From Tetragonia tetragonoides (taxonomy: Eukaryota; Streptophyta; Magnoliopsida; Caryophyllales; Aizoaceae), in NCBI GenBank assembly GCA_038025085.1, contig CM076139.1, positions 48,526,807 through 48,590,806 of the forward strand: a stretch of DNA of 64,000 nt, written 5' to 3'. Made by a program: the position numbers and the translations under genes. The notes under the pieces were generated by a model. That model was given only the letters and a program-made list of their open reading frames with translations. It had not been told where the DNA came from and did no database searches. Positions 1 to 10,620 of this stretch are shown piece after piece. How positions within the stretch are numbered: position 1 is the first letter of the stretch; each line of letters begins with the position of its first letter.

Positions 1-496
1 ATTAATCTGAGTTGGTTTCGCAAAAAAAAAGGAGTGTTGAATTTGAGCTTTTAGTTTGTACATCTTGCAAGTTTAAGTCCGAATTCAAGACTTGAAATCT
101 TGGAAGTAATGTTTCGGTTGACCAAACACCCCAAGTAATGTTTGAGACGCAAACAAGTTTTCCTAGAATGGCAAAGAAAGAAAGGAATCTAAATCAAATC
201 CATACACCATCCAAGATCACAAGAATCTTTGCATTGTTAAACTTGTATAGTGACCCAAACACTATGCCAAAAAAATGAGATACTTTTAGATGCCAACAAA
301 TTTTGTTGGAAAACTAACAATTTTAATTAGCACAACACTTGAACAAACATCACAAGAATTGCCAATCAAATTTGTGCTATCATAGAACTAGTAAAATTTT
401 ATATACAATTTTGAAGCAACAAATACCTAAAGCCCACAATAATCATCATAAAAATGAAAAATCTAAATATGTATTTGATCAAATCTTATTATTAAT

Positions 497-1129
497 TTAT
501 ACCAACCAGCAACTAGTTAGTTGTGATCTTGCAGTTTGTCTAAAACTTTTAACCCTAACCAAACAATAATGTGTACAAAATAACCCCAAACTACTACACC
601 CAACTTTACTAGTTTTCAACAAATAACAAGCCACACCACCATCATCTCCTTTCCCTTGTATTAACACCCCAAAAGCTTTTGTACTACTACTTTCCCTATT
701 TTGCCCTTCACTTCTTTCATCAAAAATCTCAACATCATCATCTTCTTTAAGTTCTTCAACAAGAATTATTCCTTCTGGTGATGGTTCTTCACCTTTTACC
801 CATTTACCTTTCATGTGGGCCCAATCATCTGCGACCGCTCTTTCGGTCTTTAATCTAGTCTCGGGCCCACCACCGTACACGTGGACGAATAAGGGCGCTT
901 CTCGAAGATTCTTGACAATTTCAACAACTGAATCATTAATCCAACGGTCAAACTTTGTAGACTTCAATTGGGTTTCATGGGCTAACGAACATTGGATCAT
1001 ACCCATCATCTTAGCCGGTTCACACCGTGGCATAGCCACCCGGTTCGGTGGTAGAACCGTTGGTTCGAACCTGTTCTTGACTTTGTGAACCGGTATTGCA
1101 CCACTGGTTCGAAGACCCAAACAAGCCAT
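497..1129 (-). CDS. Plant-specific DUF-type protein (DUF7804-like), single exon
   Basis: An uninterrupted 210-residue minus-strand ORF that reads like a real protein. The N-terminus (MACLGLRTSGAIPV) is followed by a basic stretch, a central segment around WINDSVVEIVKNLREAPLFVHVY, an acidic linker (about residues 125-145) and a conserved-looking C-terminus with LIQGKG, CYLLKTS and CTHYCLVRVKSFR. From memory this pattern matches an intronless, plant-only family of about 200 residues annotated as DUF7804. No biochemical role is known to me and no catalytic motif is visible. The first Met fits the family start. The opposite-strand ORF at 813-1088 is a shadow. The upstream side (1130-1400) is GA-rich. 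I am fairly sure this is a gene and less sure of the family name. Confidence 0.62.
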   Translation of the reverse strand: MACLGLRTSGAIPVHKVKNRFEPTVLPPNRVAMPRCEPAKMMGMIQCSLAHETQLKSTKFDRWINDSVVEIVKNLREAPLFVHVYGGGPETRLKTERAVADDWAHMKGKWVKGEEPSPEGIILVEELKEDDDVEIFDERSEGQNRESSSTKAFGVLIQGKGDDGGVACYLLKTSKVGCSSLGLFCTHYCLVRVKSFRQTARSQLTSCWLV

Positions 1130-2626
1130 CTGATGATGATCAAATCAGACGGCTAAGAAAAATAATCCCAGAAAAAAAGATTAATTCAGATGGGTCGATG
1201 TAAAATTAGGAAATATAATCTGGGTCGAAGTTAGAATTTGGAGAGAGAGGTGTTTTAATGGAGATTTGGGGATTGATTAATATCTTAAGAGAGGAGAGAG
1301 AAAGAGAGATTGGGGATTGATAAATAAATGAAGGTGTTTGCTTGGGAAGGGAGGTTTCTGAGAACAACACAATGTCTCCAATGCCAGTACAAATTCTCTA
1401 AAAGATCCAGTTGAATTAGGAGAGTTGTATGTGAGCCTTAAAAATACACGAGCTTACTTGCTTTTGGCGCAAGCCTGGTAACGGATTATTTTCCAGGTCA
1501 GCTTTTCTTGTGCCACGTAGGATATTTGTTTTTTCAGAAGAGCCACGTAGGATATCTTATTGTTTGAGAAAAAAATGTGGATTGTGTTTTACAGCTGGGA
1601 TTAGGGCAATTTTGCTTTTGTAATTTCCTAATTTTGGGTCTTGTAAAGTCTCACATTTGTATAGATAGGATTTGCAAATATATTTTGTTTATGTTTACAT
1701 AGAGTGAGCTAACTAATATCTGTTACTTATTATTGGAATATCAAAAAAATTTTGTTGTTGAACTGGCTCATTAGTTTTAGAGCTGATTAAAAATAGGTTT
1801 GGACCGGACGCGAATAGCGCCTAGCGTATCTTTTAGGCCTAAGAACAGGGTTAGAAAGCGGGTTTGGATCGAGTTAACTAGTCAGATCCTTATAAATTTA
1901 CACAAACAACTTGTTCATATCTGCCTATATTCTAGACCGTATGTGCGAGCGCTATAAATATACTAATTTGTAATCACTCCTAAACCTCTAATTAGTTTCA
2001 CTTTCATGTTCATATTTTAACACCTACCCAAAAAAAAAAAGAGATCTAATCGACTTAATCACTTGATTGTTTTATTGGGATTTTTTTTCTTCTCAATAGT
2101 TTTTAAGATTATCTTGTGAAAACAATCAATTGGAATTGAATACAATAATGCCAAATTGAAGGTTTACCATTATAATAATACTAGTTGGATACAGAATAGA
2201 GCAAATAAAAAATATATTTAAAAAATAAAAAGACAAATTGTTTTCACCTGACCAATCCAAAAGGAGAAAAACTTAAAAAGTGTGGCAAGAGGGAAAAGGC
2301 GTTTGAAAAATGGGCGGCAACGCATGGCATCTAACGGCTGGCGTACGCAAGGCACGTGCCTTTTCATGTTGAGCGCACGCAGAGCTCATGGAGTTTTATC
2401 ACCATTCAATCTCTTTCCTTTTACGCGGCATTTTGTTTGCGTCAAACTCTCTCTCTACTTATGAAATTCCTAACTAACGTAGTAACGTGTAATTTCTGCA
2501 AAATCCACGTGTTTCAAATTGTCCAATAATATTTCAGAATCAAAGGTGGATCCTAGTATTAGGCACCGACATATATATAGTAAATAGAATTTGGTCTACC
2601 TGTTATTTCATTTCTCTTTCTTGTTT
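1130..2626. other. Intergenic, no gene recognised
   Basis: AT-rich sequence upstream of the DUF gene. Around 1800-1900 there is a degenerate piece (GCGGGTTTGGA, later CCTTATAAA) resembling the hAT MITE at 8283-8465. A 60-residue ORF at 2282-2464 has no recognisable features and is probably chance. Confidence 0.4.
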
Positions 2627-2634
2627 ATCAGACC

Positions 2635-2991
2635 TACTGCTGTAAACGAGCCGAAGCACTCATATGCTGCTCGCGAATTTACTTGGTCAAATGCTCGGTC
2701 AAAGCTTGCTCGATAATAAATGAGCCGAGTATGATACTCGTTTATTAAACGAGCCCAGCACAAGCACCCCAATACTCGGCTCTTGAGTAATATTATAGGT
2801 TATAATACCTAACAAATTAGAGTACTCGCGAGCTACTCGTGAACATATCCGGGCAAATAAAACTCGGTCAAAGCTCAATCAATAATAAATGAGTCGAGCA
2901 CGAACACTGATTTGATGATATACTCGTTGGATAAATGAGCCGAACATAAACATAGAGGTACTCGAATTAGCTCGACTCGTTTACACTCCTA
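2635..2991. mobile_element. hAT-type MITE, 357 bp
   Basis: Terminal inverted repeats (GTAAACGAGCCGA near the left end; complement of TCGACTCGTTTAC at the right) enclose sequence rich in CTCG/GAGC motifs. Both sides carry the identical 8-bp duplication ATCAGACC (2627-2634 and 2992-2999). An 8-bp duplication is the hAT hallmark. There is no coding capacity. Confidence 0.82.
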
Positions 2992-3421
2992 ATCAGACCA
3001 TTTTCTTTACATTTCAATTTTATCAGATGTCCACGAAGGATTTAGTAGAAGGACGTGGAATAATAGAAAAGGACTCGTACTCAATTAATAACTCAACCAA
3101 CTACCCACCTATAGATAGTTTGAGACAAGTTTTCTTTGATGTTCCTATCTCGTCTAGAAAATGATATGATTGTACTCGAAACTTTTTGAAGGCCTATCAT
3201 CAATGATTTTTAGTATTAGTATGATTAATGCTGAGAGTGGTCATCCTAACAGGAGTAACAGCTCTAATTTAATTAATGTTATTGAGTATTGTAACACAAA
3301 CTCTCCTTAGTTAAAGCTTATTATGCATGTTAAGGGTTTTATTATTCCACGCCAATATATATTTTGCTCGTGAAAAATTAGAAGCTTAGGTGTTAAATTG
3401 ATTGTGGGCTATGGCAATTTA

Positions 3422-3711
3422 GGCTCTGTTTGATTCACCTTAATTTTATTTAAATTCAGTTCAGTTCAGTCCAGTTTCGTTCAGTTCAGTTCTTGTGTAA
3501 CTTTATCACTCATATAACCTTTTATTCCGAAATAATTTTATGATGATAATTATGTCGTCGGAAAGAGCTCAAAGCATACTTTCAAATGAGTTCAATATTG
3601 ACTATGTTTGGACGACATAAATGGTTAACGGTCAAGTTTAAAAAATCAATTTAGTTCAGATCAGTTCAATTCAGTTCAGATCAGTTTTATCCAGGTGAAT
3701 CAAACGAAGCC
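3422..3711 (+). mobile_element. Tourist-like (PIF/Harbinger) MITE, copy A
   Basis: 290 bp with inverted ends (GGCTCTGTTTGATTCACC / GGTGAATCAAACGAAGCC) and a TTA duplication (3419-3421 and 3712-3714). Near each end it carries a run of CAGTT(C/T) pentamers. A second copy lies in opposite orientation at 49567-49852, so this is a real family. Confidence 0.85.
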
Positions 3712-4114
3712 TTAATGTGGTTAACTTGTTACGTAAAGTTGAAGAGCACTTGAAGTAAAAGATGATTTGACATGTTACAAGAAGTTTAGCTTGGAAAAAG
3801 AGTTTCAGCCGTGTTAAGAGTTATTTTATGGAAGGAACCAAATTAAGGTAGTGTTTTGGTAGAAAATATTATTAGAGAATAATTATTGTCGTAGTTTTCT
3901 ATTTGTGTGAGAGTAGTATTTAAAAGGTGTTGAAGGAGGAGTCTTTGGAGGCCTATAAATATAGGTGGTGATAGATTGGAAAAGTTGGCTCAGTCCCAAG
4001 GTAGAGAGAGAGAGCTCCCTTGAAGAGATGAAGGGTTTGTAGCTTTTCCCAAAAGTTATGCGAGCTGTGAGTGTGCGCGTGTGTTTTGTGTAGAAAGCCC
4101 AGCCAATGATGCGG

Positions 4115-4184
4115 AGGGTTTCTAGCTTTGACCTCAAAAGTTATATGAAGGGTTTCTAGCTTTGACCTCAAAAGTTAGGCTATG
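4115..4184 (+). repeat. 35-bp direct duplication
   Basis: Two nearly identical copies of a 35-bp unit (beginning GGGTTTCTAGCTTTGACC) start at 4115 and 4150, inside the LTR-like remnant. Confidence 0.8.
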
Positions 4185-4485
4185 AGGAGGGGACGATTTT
4201 GTGGCTTTCCCGTGCATAAAGTCATATATGGGGTAATAGTAATTGCGGGCAGAGTCCAATTGTATGAAGGGCAAAAGTGAGGATTGAGTTGGGTAGATTA
4301 TTTCAATACATTAGCTAGAGGAGATTGAGATGTTAGTGTGTTGATATATGTTGTTGTACTCACTCTTTATCAATGTTAGTGGACTAGTAGTGGTTCGTGG
4401 TTTTTTCCCTTAGTTGAGATGGGTTTTCCACGTTAAATATTGTGTGTTTTTAAATCTTGTGTATTTTATTTATTGTGCTTCCGAT

Positions 4486-5045
4486 TAGGGATGGCAATGG
4501 ATCGGATTCGGAGCGGATTATGCTAAATCCGAATCCGCTCCGAATACTAATCGGATTCTATCGAATCTGAATAACCTCCGATTAGGGAGGATCCAAATCC
4601 GAAACTATTCTGAATCGGTAACCTCCAAATCCGATCCAGATCCGATCCGTTTACTCGACTTATTTCCAATTTTTTTTTTAAATGTGAACATATATAAGAT
4701 ATACTAAATAGCTAATTGTTAATTCAACAAAAATAAATATGGTAAATATATTAAGGATTTAAGATACAAATGAAGGCGAACATATATACTTAATTCAAAT
4801 ATATAAAGGATGTAGTGCTCTTTTTTTTTTTTTTTTTTTTAAATATTAAAAATAATTTGATATTCGGATCGAATTCAGAGGTGGATCGGATTCTGGCGGA
4901 TTTCACACAACATCCGAATCCAATATGAATCCGATTCGGATTCAGAGTTTGTTAATCGGATTCGGACTCGGATTTTTCGATTCGGATTCGGTACGGACTT
5001 TTTTTGGCTTAAACGGATCGGGTTTGGACTTGATTGCCATCCCTA
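4486..5045. mobile_element. hAT-type MITE, 560 bp
   Basis: Perfect 13-bp inverted ends TAGGGATGGCAAT / ATTGCCATCCCTA. Flanking 8-bp duplications differ at one base (CTTCCGAT at 4478-4485, CTTCCAAT at 5046-5053). The interior has repeated GGATTCGGAT-like motifs, many in inverted orientation, and a T22 run near 4820. It is inserted in the Copia-type LTR remnant. Confidence 0.85.
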
Positions 5046-5202
5046 CTTCCAATGTGGTCAAAGCAGTATGGTAGTGGGGCGTAAAATCCCCAACAAGCAT
5101 CGTCCTCTTTTATCGTTAGTCAGTCTAATTTGATCTTTGTTATAAAATGATGGCGGTTTATTTGTGTTTTACACTTTTACTTGCTGTCCTTTTTTCTTAA
5201 GA

Positions 5203-5393
5203 GGGACGCTATGTGCAGCCTCACACTAGTGTTGCAGTTTGCACTCTCAATCAATCAAAGTAGGATACGTAAGTACTTGCAGGGGGGAAATGATGTTCTT
5301 TTTATGATCTTTTCTATTACTAATGCTTGTATGTCGAATTTTGATTAAGGGGTGCAAATTCCAGCCTCAATGTAAAGCTGCACATAGCATCCC
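5203..5393. mobile_element. Small TIR element, about 190 bp
   Basis: Inverted ends GGGACGCTATGTGCAGC and GCTGCACATAGCATCCC pair with one mismatch. No target duplication is clear. A related element with the GGTGCTATGTGCA end lies at 34737-34912. Confidence 0.65.
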
Positions 5394-5486
5394 GTCTTTT
5401 GTGAGTATTTGGAAGTGATGTCAATATGCATATTTGATTAAGTAAACATCTATATTCTCAAGCATTATTATTGATGAGTTTGGAGT

Positions 5487-5592
5487 GGGTAGCATTGTGG
5501 CGCATTCCCACTTATTCCCAGCAATATCTTGGGTTCAAGTCTCGTTATTGTCAACAAAGTTAAAGCTAGCTTTGCCGTTCAAAACAAAAAAA
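5487..5592 (+). mobile_element. tRNA-derived SINE candidate
   Basis: A box-A-like TAGCATTGTGG is followed about 45 bp later by a box-B-like GGTTCAAGTCT, and the unit ends in an A-rich tail (about 5582-5592). No target duplication was found, so family and ends are tentative. Confidence 0.5.
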
Positions 5593-6063
5593 TGTGATTA
5601 TTGTTAATGTTCAATATGTTCTCAACGCTGAAGGTTTTGATCATAAGTCCTTTTTATTCTCTCAACTGGATATCTATTCTTGGTTTTGGACTAATAATTC
5701 TCCTTAAATGAAATTCTACTTGAATGGCATTTAGGGGGTCTGGAAAGCTGAGTTTCCGGCAACTCGACTTGTTTCTAAGCTAAATTTGAACTTACAGTTT
5801 AGGTTGCTACTTGCTAGATAATAAATTTATTCCAAGTACAAAATTAATATTTCCTGCCTTGGAGGCACTGCTTTTGTGTTTATTATAAATGCTTATTTTC
5901 TATCCCCAACTTTACCGATACCTACCAAAGTGTAGTTCAGTGATAATGTCTTGAGTGAGATTCCCTCCTTAACCAGTTCAACTTCCACAAAAGTATTTGG
6001 GGAAAGGATTTCTCATTCTCTTATTTCCTCCCAAATGCTTAGCAATCATTATTATTAGGCAAA

Positions 6064-6863
6064 TGCTAATGACAGCCCTTAGGGCTGTCTTTAAGCATTA
6101 AAAATAGTCTAGAAAAAATAAATTAGCAATTTACATTAACTTCTGTTCACACTATGAATGTATTAGTACTCATTTTACCCCCACCTCACAATAAATGAGC
6201 CATTTTACCCTTATCTCAAAATAGATGAGTATAATTCTCTCTCCTCACAATTCAGTCTCCAACGTTTTGTTTCCTTTCCACTTTTAATTTCCAGTATAAT
6301 TTCTCTCTCCTTTCTCTTGTTTGGCCACCATTGTTGGTGCATTTGTTTATTTACTTTCAATCTTTTTCTTACTTAGTACCTAGTATAGTTCCAGCAATAG
6401 TCGCCCATACATTTGAGAACCGTCATCGTCGTCCTGCACACCACATATATGTTGAAAACCACCCACACATCCTCCACATTGAACTGCTCACAAATCATAT
6501 CGACGACTACGATTCCCTGCCGCCTGTCGGCCTGTCTCTCTCCTTCGCCACCTTAACCCGCCTCCTATCCCCCTTTCCCCTTGTTTTAGGGGTTTGACAG
6601 GTCTGGAATGAAGGATTTGATTTTCGTTTTCTTTTTTTAATGTAAATGTTAAATACTAGTATCAAATTTCGGGGTTTATTGGAATCCAAATGGTTGTATG
6701 TGACTGAGTAAGAAACTATAGAAGGGTATTTATGTAAGATACAAAATTTGAATTTATTGAGATTATTGAATTTCAAGACAATTAGAGATAACTTTATTGT
6801 AGATTCTATGAGATCCCTCTATTAATTACGGCTTATTGACAGACCTAAGGACTGTCATTAGCA
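6064..6863. mobile_element. Non-autonomous TIR element, about 800 bp
   Basis: The ends form an imperfect inverted repeat of about 40 bp: TGCTAATGACAGCCCTTAGG at the left, and TGCTAATGACAGTCCTTAGG reading inward from the right. The interior is AT-rich with two short opposing ORFs (6331-6597 plus; 6507-6776 minus) that resemble no known protein. Size and TIR length would suit a Mutator-like element, but no 9-bp duplication is clear. Confidence 0.65.
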
Positions 6864-6884
6864 AAATCGTTGATAAATTGGCCC

Positions 6885-7000
6885 CGAGTTATATAGCACA
6901 GTGGTAAATGGAGGATTTATAAGGGTAACACCACAGGTCGCCTATAAAAAGTTCCATGTTCGATTCTTAGCTGTTGTATCGTGCATCTTCTGATTAACCT
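6885..7000 (+). mobile_element. tRNA-derived SINE candidate
   Basis: TAGCACAGTGG (box A) and TGTTCGATTCT (box B) are correctly ordered about 55 bp apart. There is no poly(A) tail and no clear duplication. It lies directly upstream of the solo LTR. Confidence 0.45.
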
Positions 7001-7025
7001 CTTCCATAAGAAGTTGGTACATGAT

Positions 7026-7724
7026 TGTTGGGAAAACTACGGTATTCACCCACAATCAGAACAACAGATAATCGGAATAATAAAGTGCAAGAACCCAAAA
7101 ACAACACAAACAATTTTTACAATTAGGGGAAAAACCACGGTGTGGATCTCCACGCACTAAACAATAATCCACTATGATAATCAAGAGTACAATCGGCAAT
7201 AATCACAAGATCAAGCAACAAGTAAACAATCTATCTTTGGTACTAGTACAAATTGACAAATCCTAGCTCAATTTGGTACTCCCACGAACCTAAAGATACA
7301 CCTACAAATACCTGTCGATAACCAATCCAAGTACTCTGATTATCTCCTCCCTAAAGCAGTTGTTCCACACACTTTGTTGGAGCTGTCTGTCTCTCACAAC
7401 CTCTCTGTGTGTTTTTCCTCACTCACAACTTGCCTCTGATTCTTCTCTGTTTCTTTCGTAAGTCACAACTGAACAAAAGGCTTTAGCCCTTTTGTATCCC
7501 TCCTTGGCTTCTGGTGGAAGCCTCTCATGAATCCTTGTGGGCTTAGTGTCTAATAGCCAATTAGGCCCAATCATCAACCCATCACCGAATGAAATACAAC
7601 GGTGATACACTTCCTCTTCTTTTCCTTTTCTTTTTCTTTTGTTTTATTTTATTTTTCTTACAAATTAAAATAAAATAAAACACAACTAATAATAATATTT
7701 GGTATTTGAAGGGTTACCTCAACA
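7026..7724. mobile_element. Solo LTR, about 699 bp
   Basis: Begins TGTTG and ends CAACA, the perfect TG...CA inverted termini of an LTR, and is flanked by the identical 5-bp duplication ATGAT (7021-7025 and 7725-7729). No internal retroelement domain or second LTR is present, so it is best read as a solo LTR left by LTR-LTR recombination. Orientation is not determined. The minus ORF at 7419-7610 is not a recognisable gene. Confidence 0.8.
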
Positions 7725-7729
7725 ATGAT

Positions 7730-8274
7730 TTATGGGCACCCAAAAAAAGTATCGTTAATGTTTCAATGCTTTAGGGATGACAATTGACAGATGGGATGTG
7801 ATCAATCAAGAAAAGGAAAAGTTTGATATTTAAGAGGCCAAGAGGATGCTTTTGCTATAGGTGCTTTATTTTGACTCTGTTGGCCGGAGTGAAGCAGCCC
7901 TAAAATGGAGAGTCAAATTCTTATGTATTGATTTATGACTTGTACTGAAATTGCTGGAATATTCTTAAGAAAACGACATCAAATTTGAAATTTGGGATTG
8001 TGGTCATAAAAAATAGGCTAAGAATAAGCCTTCACCCAACCCAACTCAACTTATATCGGACTCGGAAGTTCAACTCATCTTGAAGTGGGTTAGAGTTGGG
8101 TGCAAATGACCCCCATTCTCAATCTACCCCAAATCAGTTGGGCCTTGTTGTCATCCCCCATATTTCCAAATTTATCAACCACATGAAAATATGAGAATCC
8201 CAACTTCCAAACCTTAAATTTGGGACTTCTAAGTTGAAAGATAATATGATAACCATTGAGTCAAATATATCATG
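7730..8274. other. Intergenic, no gene recognised
   Basis: AT-rich sequence. Around 8030-8160 there is an imperfect inverted pattern (AACCCAACTC / GAGTTGGGT) suggesting another degraded foldback element. Nothing else is supportable. Confidence 0.4.
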
Positions 8275-8282
8275 GTTGGATC

Positions 8283-8465
8283 TAGAGATGTTCAAAAGCG
8301 GGTTTGGACAAATTTTTTTAGGTCATGAGACAAGCCAACAAGCGGGCTTAGACCGCGCTAACAGATTGAGTCCTTATAAAATCACCAAAATAAAATGTCC
8401 GAATCCACCCTTTTCAGGACCGAATGAACTGGGTCTACTGAGCCGTTCTGCTCATAAACAATTCT
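8283..8465. mobile_element. hAT-type MITE, 183 bp
   Basis: Starts TAGAGATG, ends CAATTCTA (imperfect short inverted ends) and is flanked by the identical 8-bp duplication GTTGGATC (8275-8282 and 8466-8473). The 77-residue ORF across it is incidental. Confidence 0.8.
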
Positions 8466-8820
8466 AGTTGGATCATGGACATGGTTATGAACTTATGGTG
8501 ATGGTTAGGCGTCATATATGAGTAGGTGAGATCAACGGCGGATATGACGCATACGACGCTGAAATCGTTTGGTAAGCTGAGTGAGTGTCCCATATTAAAT
8601 AGGCCGTTGAAGCGTACAAATTATAAATTGTCCTTGCTGTTCGCCTGAATTACACTACTAGTACTAGTCACTAGTCAGTCAGTCATTAACTCGTTATTAT
8701 GTAGGTCTCTCTTTTTAGTTTATTGTTCTTGAAAAACATTATTTTTGACAATTGTGACTTGTGACTATGCTGCATATTGTTTGTTTTCTATGGTTTTGAT
8801 AACATAGTCAAGCAAATAAA

Positions 8821-8872
8821 CAATTGCCCCCTTCGACGAGCAAACAAAACAATTGCCCCCTTCGACGAGCAA
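8821..8872 (+). repeat. 29-bp tandem duplication
   Basis: A 23-bp word beginning CAATTGCCCCCTTCGACGAG occurs at 8821 and again at 8850, separated by a short A-rich spacer. Confidence 0.85.
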
Positions 8873-9296
8873 CAAATTAAATAAGAAAGAGTGGTCAAAC
8901 TAATCATGCTTCTAATTCTACATCCACATTTGACTATACAAACGGTATAGTGTTGAATCTCTAATTCAGTTTTTAATGTCTTTAGATCGTATTCTTTTCA
9001 TCGTTTCCATGCCGTATTTCGTTCTATATTGTTTTGTTTCACTTTGTACCTCATTATGTAATTCATTTTGTCTCATATTTTTCTTCATCATCCGCGTCGT
9101 TCCGTTCCGTTATGCACCATTCCATTGAAGAGAACAAAGCCTAAGTATCATGGATTCTTCACCAAATCATATCGTACTTTAAGGAAGATTAATGTATAAG
9201 AACTATAATTTTTATTAAAAGAAAAACAATATAGTTCTCCAATTTAATGTACTTTCAGTTTTCATATTTGCAAGAACTGTTTAAGTATAGATAAAA

Positions 9297-9299
<3 letters not shown>

Positions 9300-9380
<81 letters not shown>

Positions 9381-9391
9381 GTGTGTGTGTA
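9300..9391. repeat. Compound (TA)n(TG)n microsatellite
   Basis: About 38 TA dinucleotides run without interruption, followed by about eight TG units. The minus-strand ORF here that translates to alternating Ile-Tyr is an artefact. Confidence 0.95.
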
Positions 9392-9952
9392 TATTTTTCT
9401 TTGAGTGACCAGTGTCAATTTTATTAAACAATAAAATTACAAGTTGGACAACCATCAGAATGATGGACAGTTCGAGTACAAATAATTTAAATTTAGCTTT
9501 TAGATTAAAGTTATAACTTTCATCTTTCAGTCACAGTTTATCACATCATTTTCAACTTTCAGTTTCAAAAATAGTTAAAATCTGAATGCTACACAAGGAA
9601 CTTTCAATTTCAGCTAGCAAAACAACCAATTTTTTACCATTTCATAAAAAAAAAAAATTAGCAATTTTCTGCTGATTTCCTACCATATTCTAACTTCTCA
9701 GTTAGTAAAAGGGCTAATTGTACCAAACATACCATTTTTCAAATTGCAACTCGAATGTAACTTTTCAAAATAGATTGTGTAGTTTATATTTGATTTGAAT
9801 TTGATGTAAGCAAAAAGAAAATTGAGAGTATGAAAAAAATTAACAACAAACAAATAAAGTAGAAAAAAAGGAGGAGCTTGATAGGGGTGAAAATGGAAAT
9901 GCAGCAGGCCGCCAACAAAAGAAAATAGCAGTAAAATTGTTAAATTAAGCAA

Positions 9953-10089
9953 CCAATCAGCAATGCAAGCAGTTCACGTACCTACCGGCTACCCCTATCT
10001 TTCAGGGCCACAGGCTTTGTGGACTTATAGTTTCGGTCATGGTCAAATATTTAGAGTTAGGTACCACTTCACACACACACACATATATA
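9953..10089 (+). promoter_or_regulatory. Putative CHIL promoter: CCAAT, ACGT core, MYB AC-element, TATA
   Basis: Upstream of CHIL there is a CCAAT (9953-9957), then an ACGT core in CACGTA (9975-9980) directly abutting ACCTACC (9980-9986), and TATATA (10084-10089). ACCTACC matches the R2R3-MYB AC/MRE site, and MRE plus ACGT elements are a known pairing in flavonoid-gene promoters. The TATA lies about 100 bp downstream. The 5'UTR probably has an intron, with a donor near 10233 and an acceptor at 10605-10606. Functional use is inferred. Confidence 0.5.
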
Positions 10090-10620
10090 CTCTTCGTGAC
10101 TTCGTAACTTCCCTTTCCATAGCCTAACACCTTCCCATCTGTTTCATTATTTCCCTAGCATTGATCACCATCTCTTTGTTTCTCTCTCCTGTTTCTGATC
10201 CTGCTTGGGAGGTTCTTCTTCAAGGATAATCAGTAATTTCTCTACCCCTCTCTTGATTTCAATTTGTCTTCATATTTGTCATTAAGCAGATTACCGTTTC
10301 GTATTGTGTCTTGAATAAGGTTGCGTATATCTTAATCTTTGTTTATCCCGGTCTTAGTGGAATTGCCACTGGGTTGTTGTTGTTGTTAGTATTTGTAAAG
10401 GTTTGAAAGAATATATATGTAATTTAATTTTTGTGTGTTTGATCATAATGGTATGTTAAGTAACTCTAATTCATTCCTGATTTGTAGTAATAAGATTAAT
10501 TAGTTAGAAATTTGTGAATGATCAAAAGGGTTTGCCCTAGTCCCTAGCAAAATAATCTGAGCAGTTAGTTATGATTTTTTTTTTTTGGTTCTTCCTGTGA
10601 ATGCAGTGGGAAATGATGTG

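Larger units (their letters stand above)
3391..4485 (+). mobile_element. Decayed Copia-type LTR remnant (host of two MITEs)
   Basis: The stretch looks like a long plant Copia LTR: a TGTTAA start, a TATA-like box (CCTATAAATATAGG, about 3950), then an R/U5-like tail ending in the GGGTTTTCCACG...TTATTGTGCTTCC pattern typical of such LTRs. It is interrupted by a Tourist-like MITE near its start and by a hAT MITE at its end, beyond which a few bases (5046-5060) resume. No second LTR or internal domain is visible. The boundaries are approximate. Confidence 0.45.

Noticed and set aside
813..1088. Plus-strand ORF opposite the DUF gene
   Set aside because: The minus frame has the recognisable family sequence, so the plus ORF is a shadow.
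9255..9455. Minus-strand ORF with a long Ile-Tyr run
   Set aside because: It is the translation of the (TA)n microsatellite.
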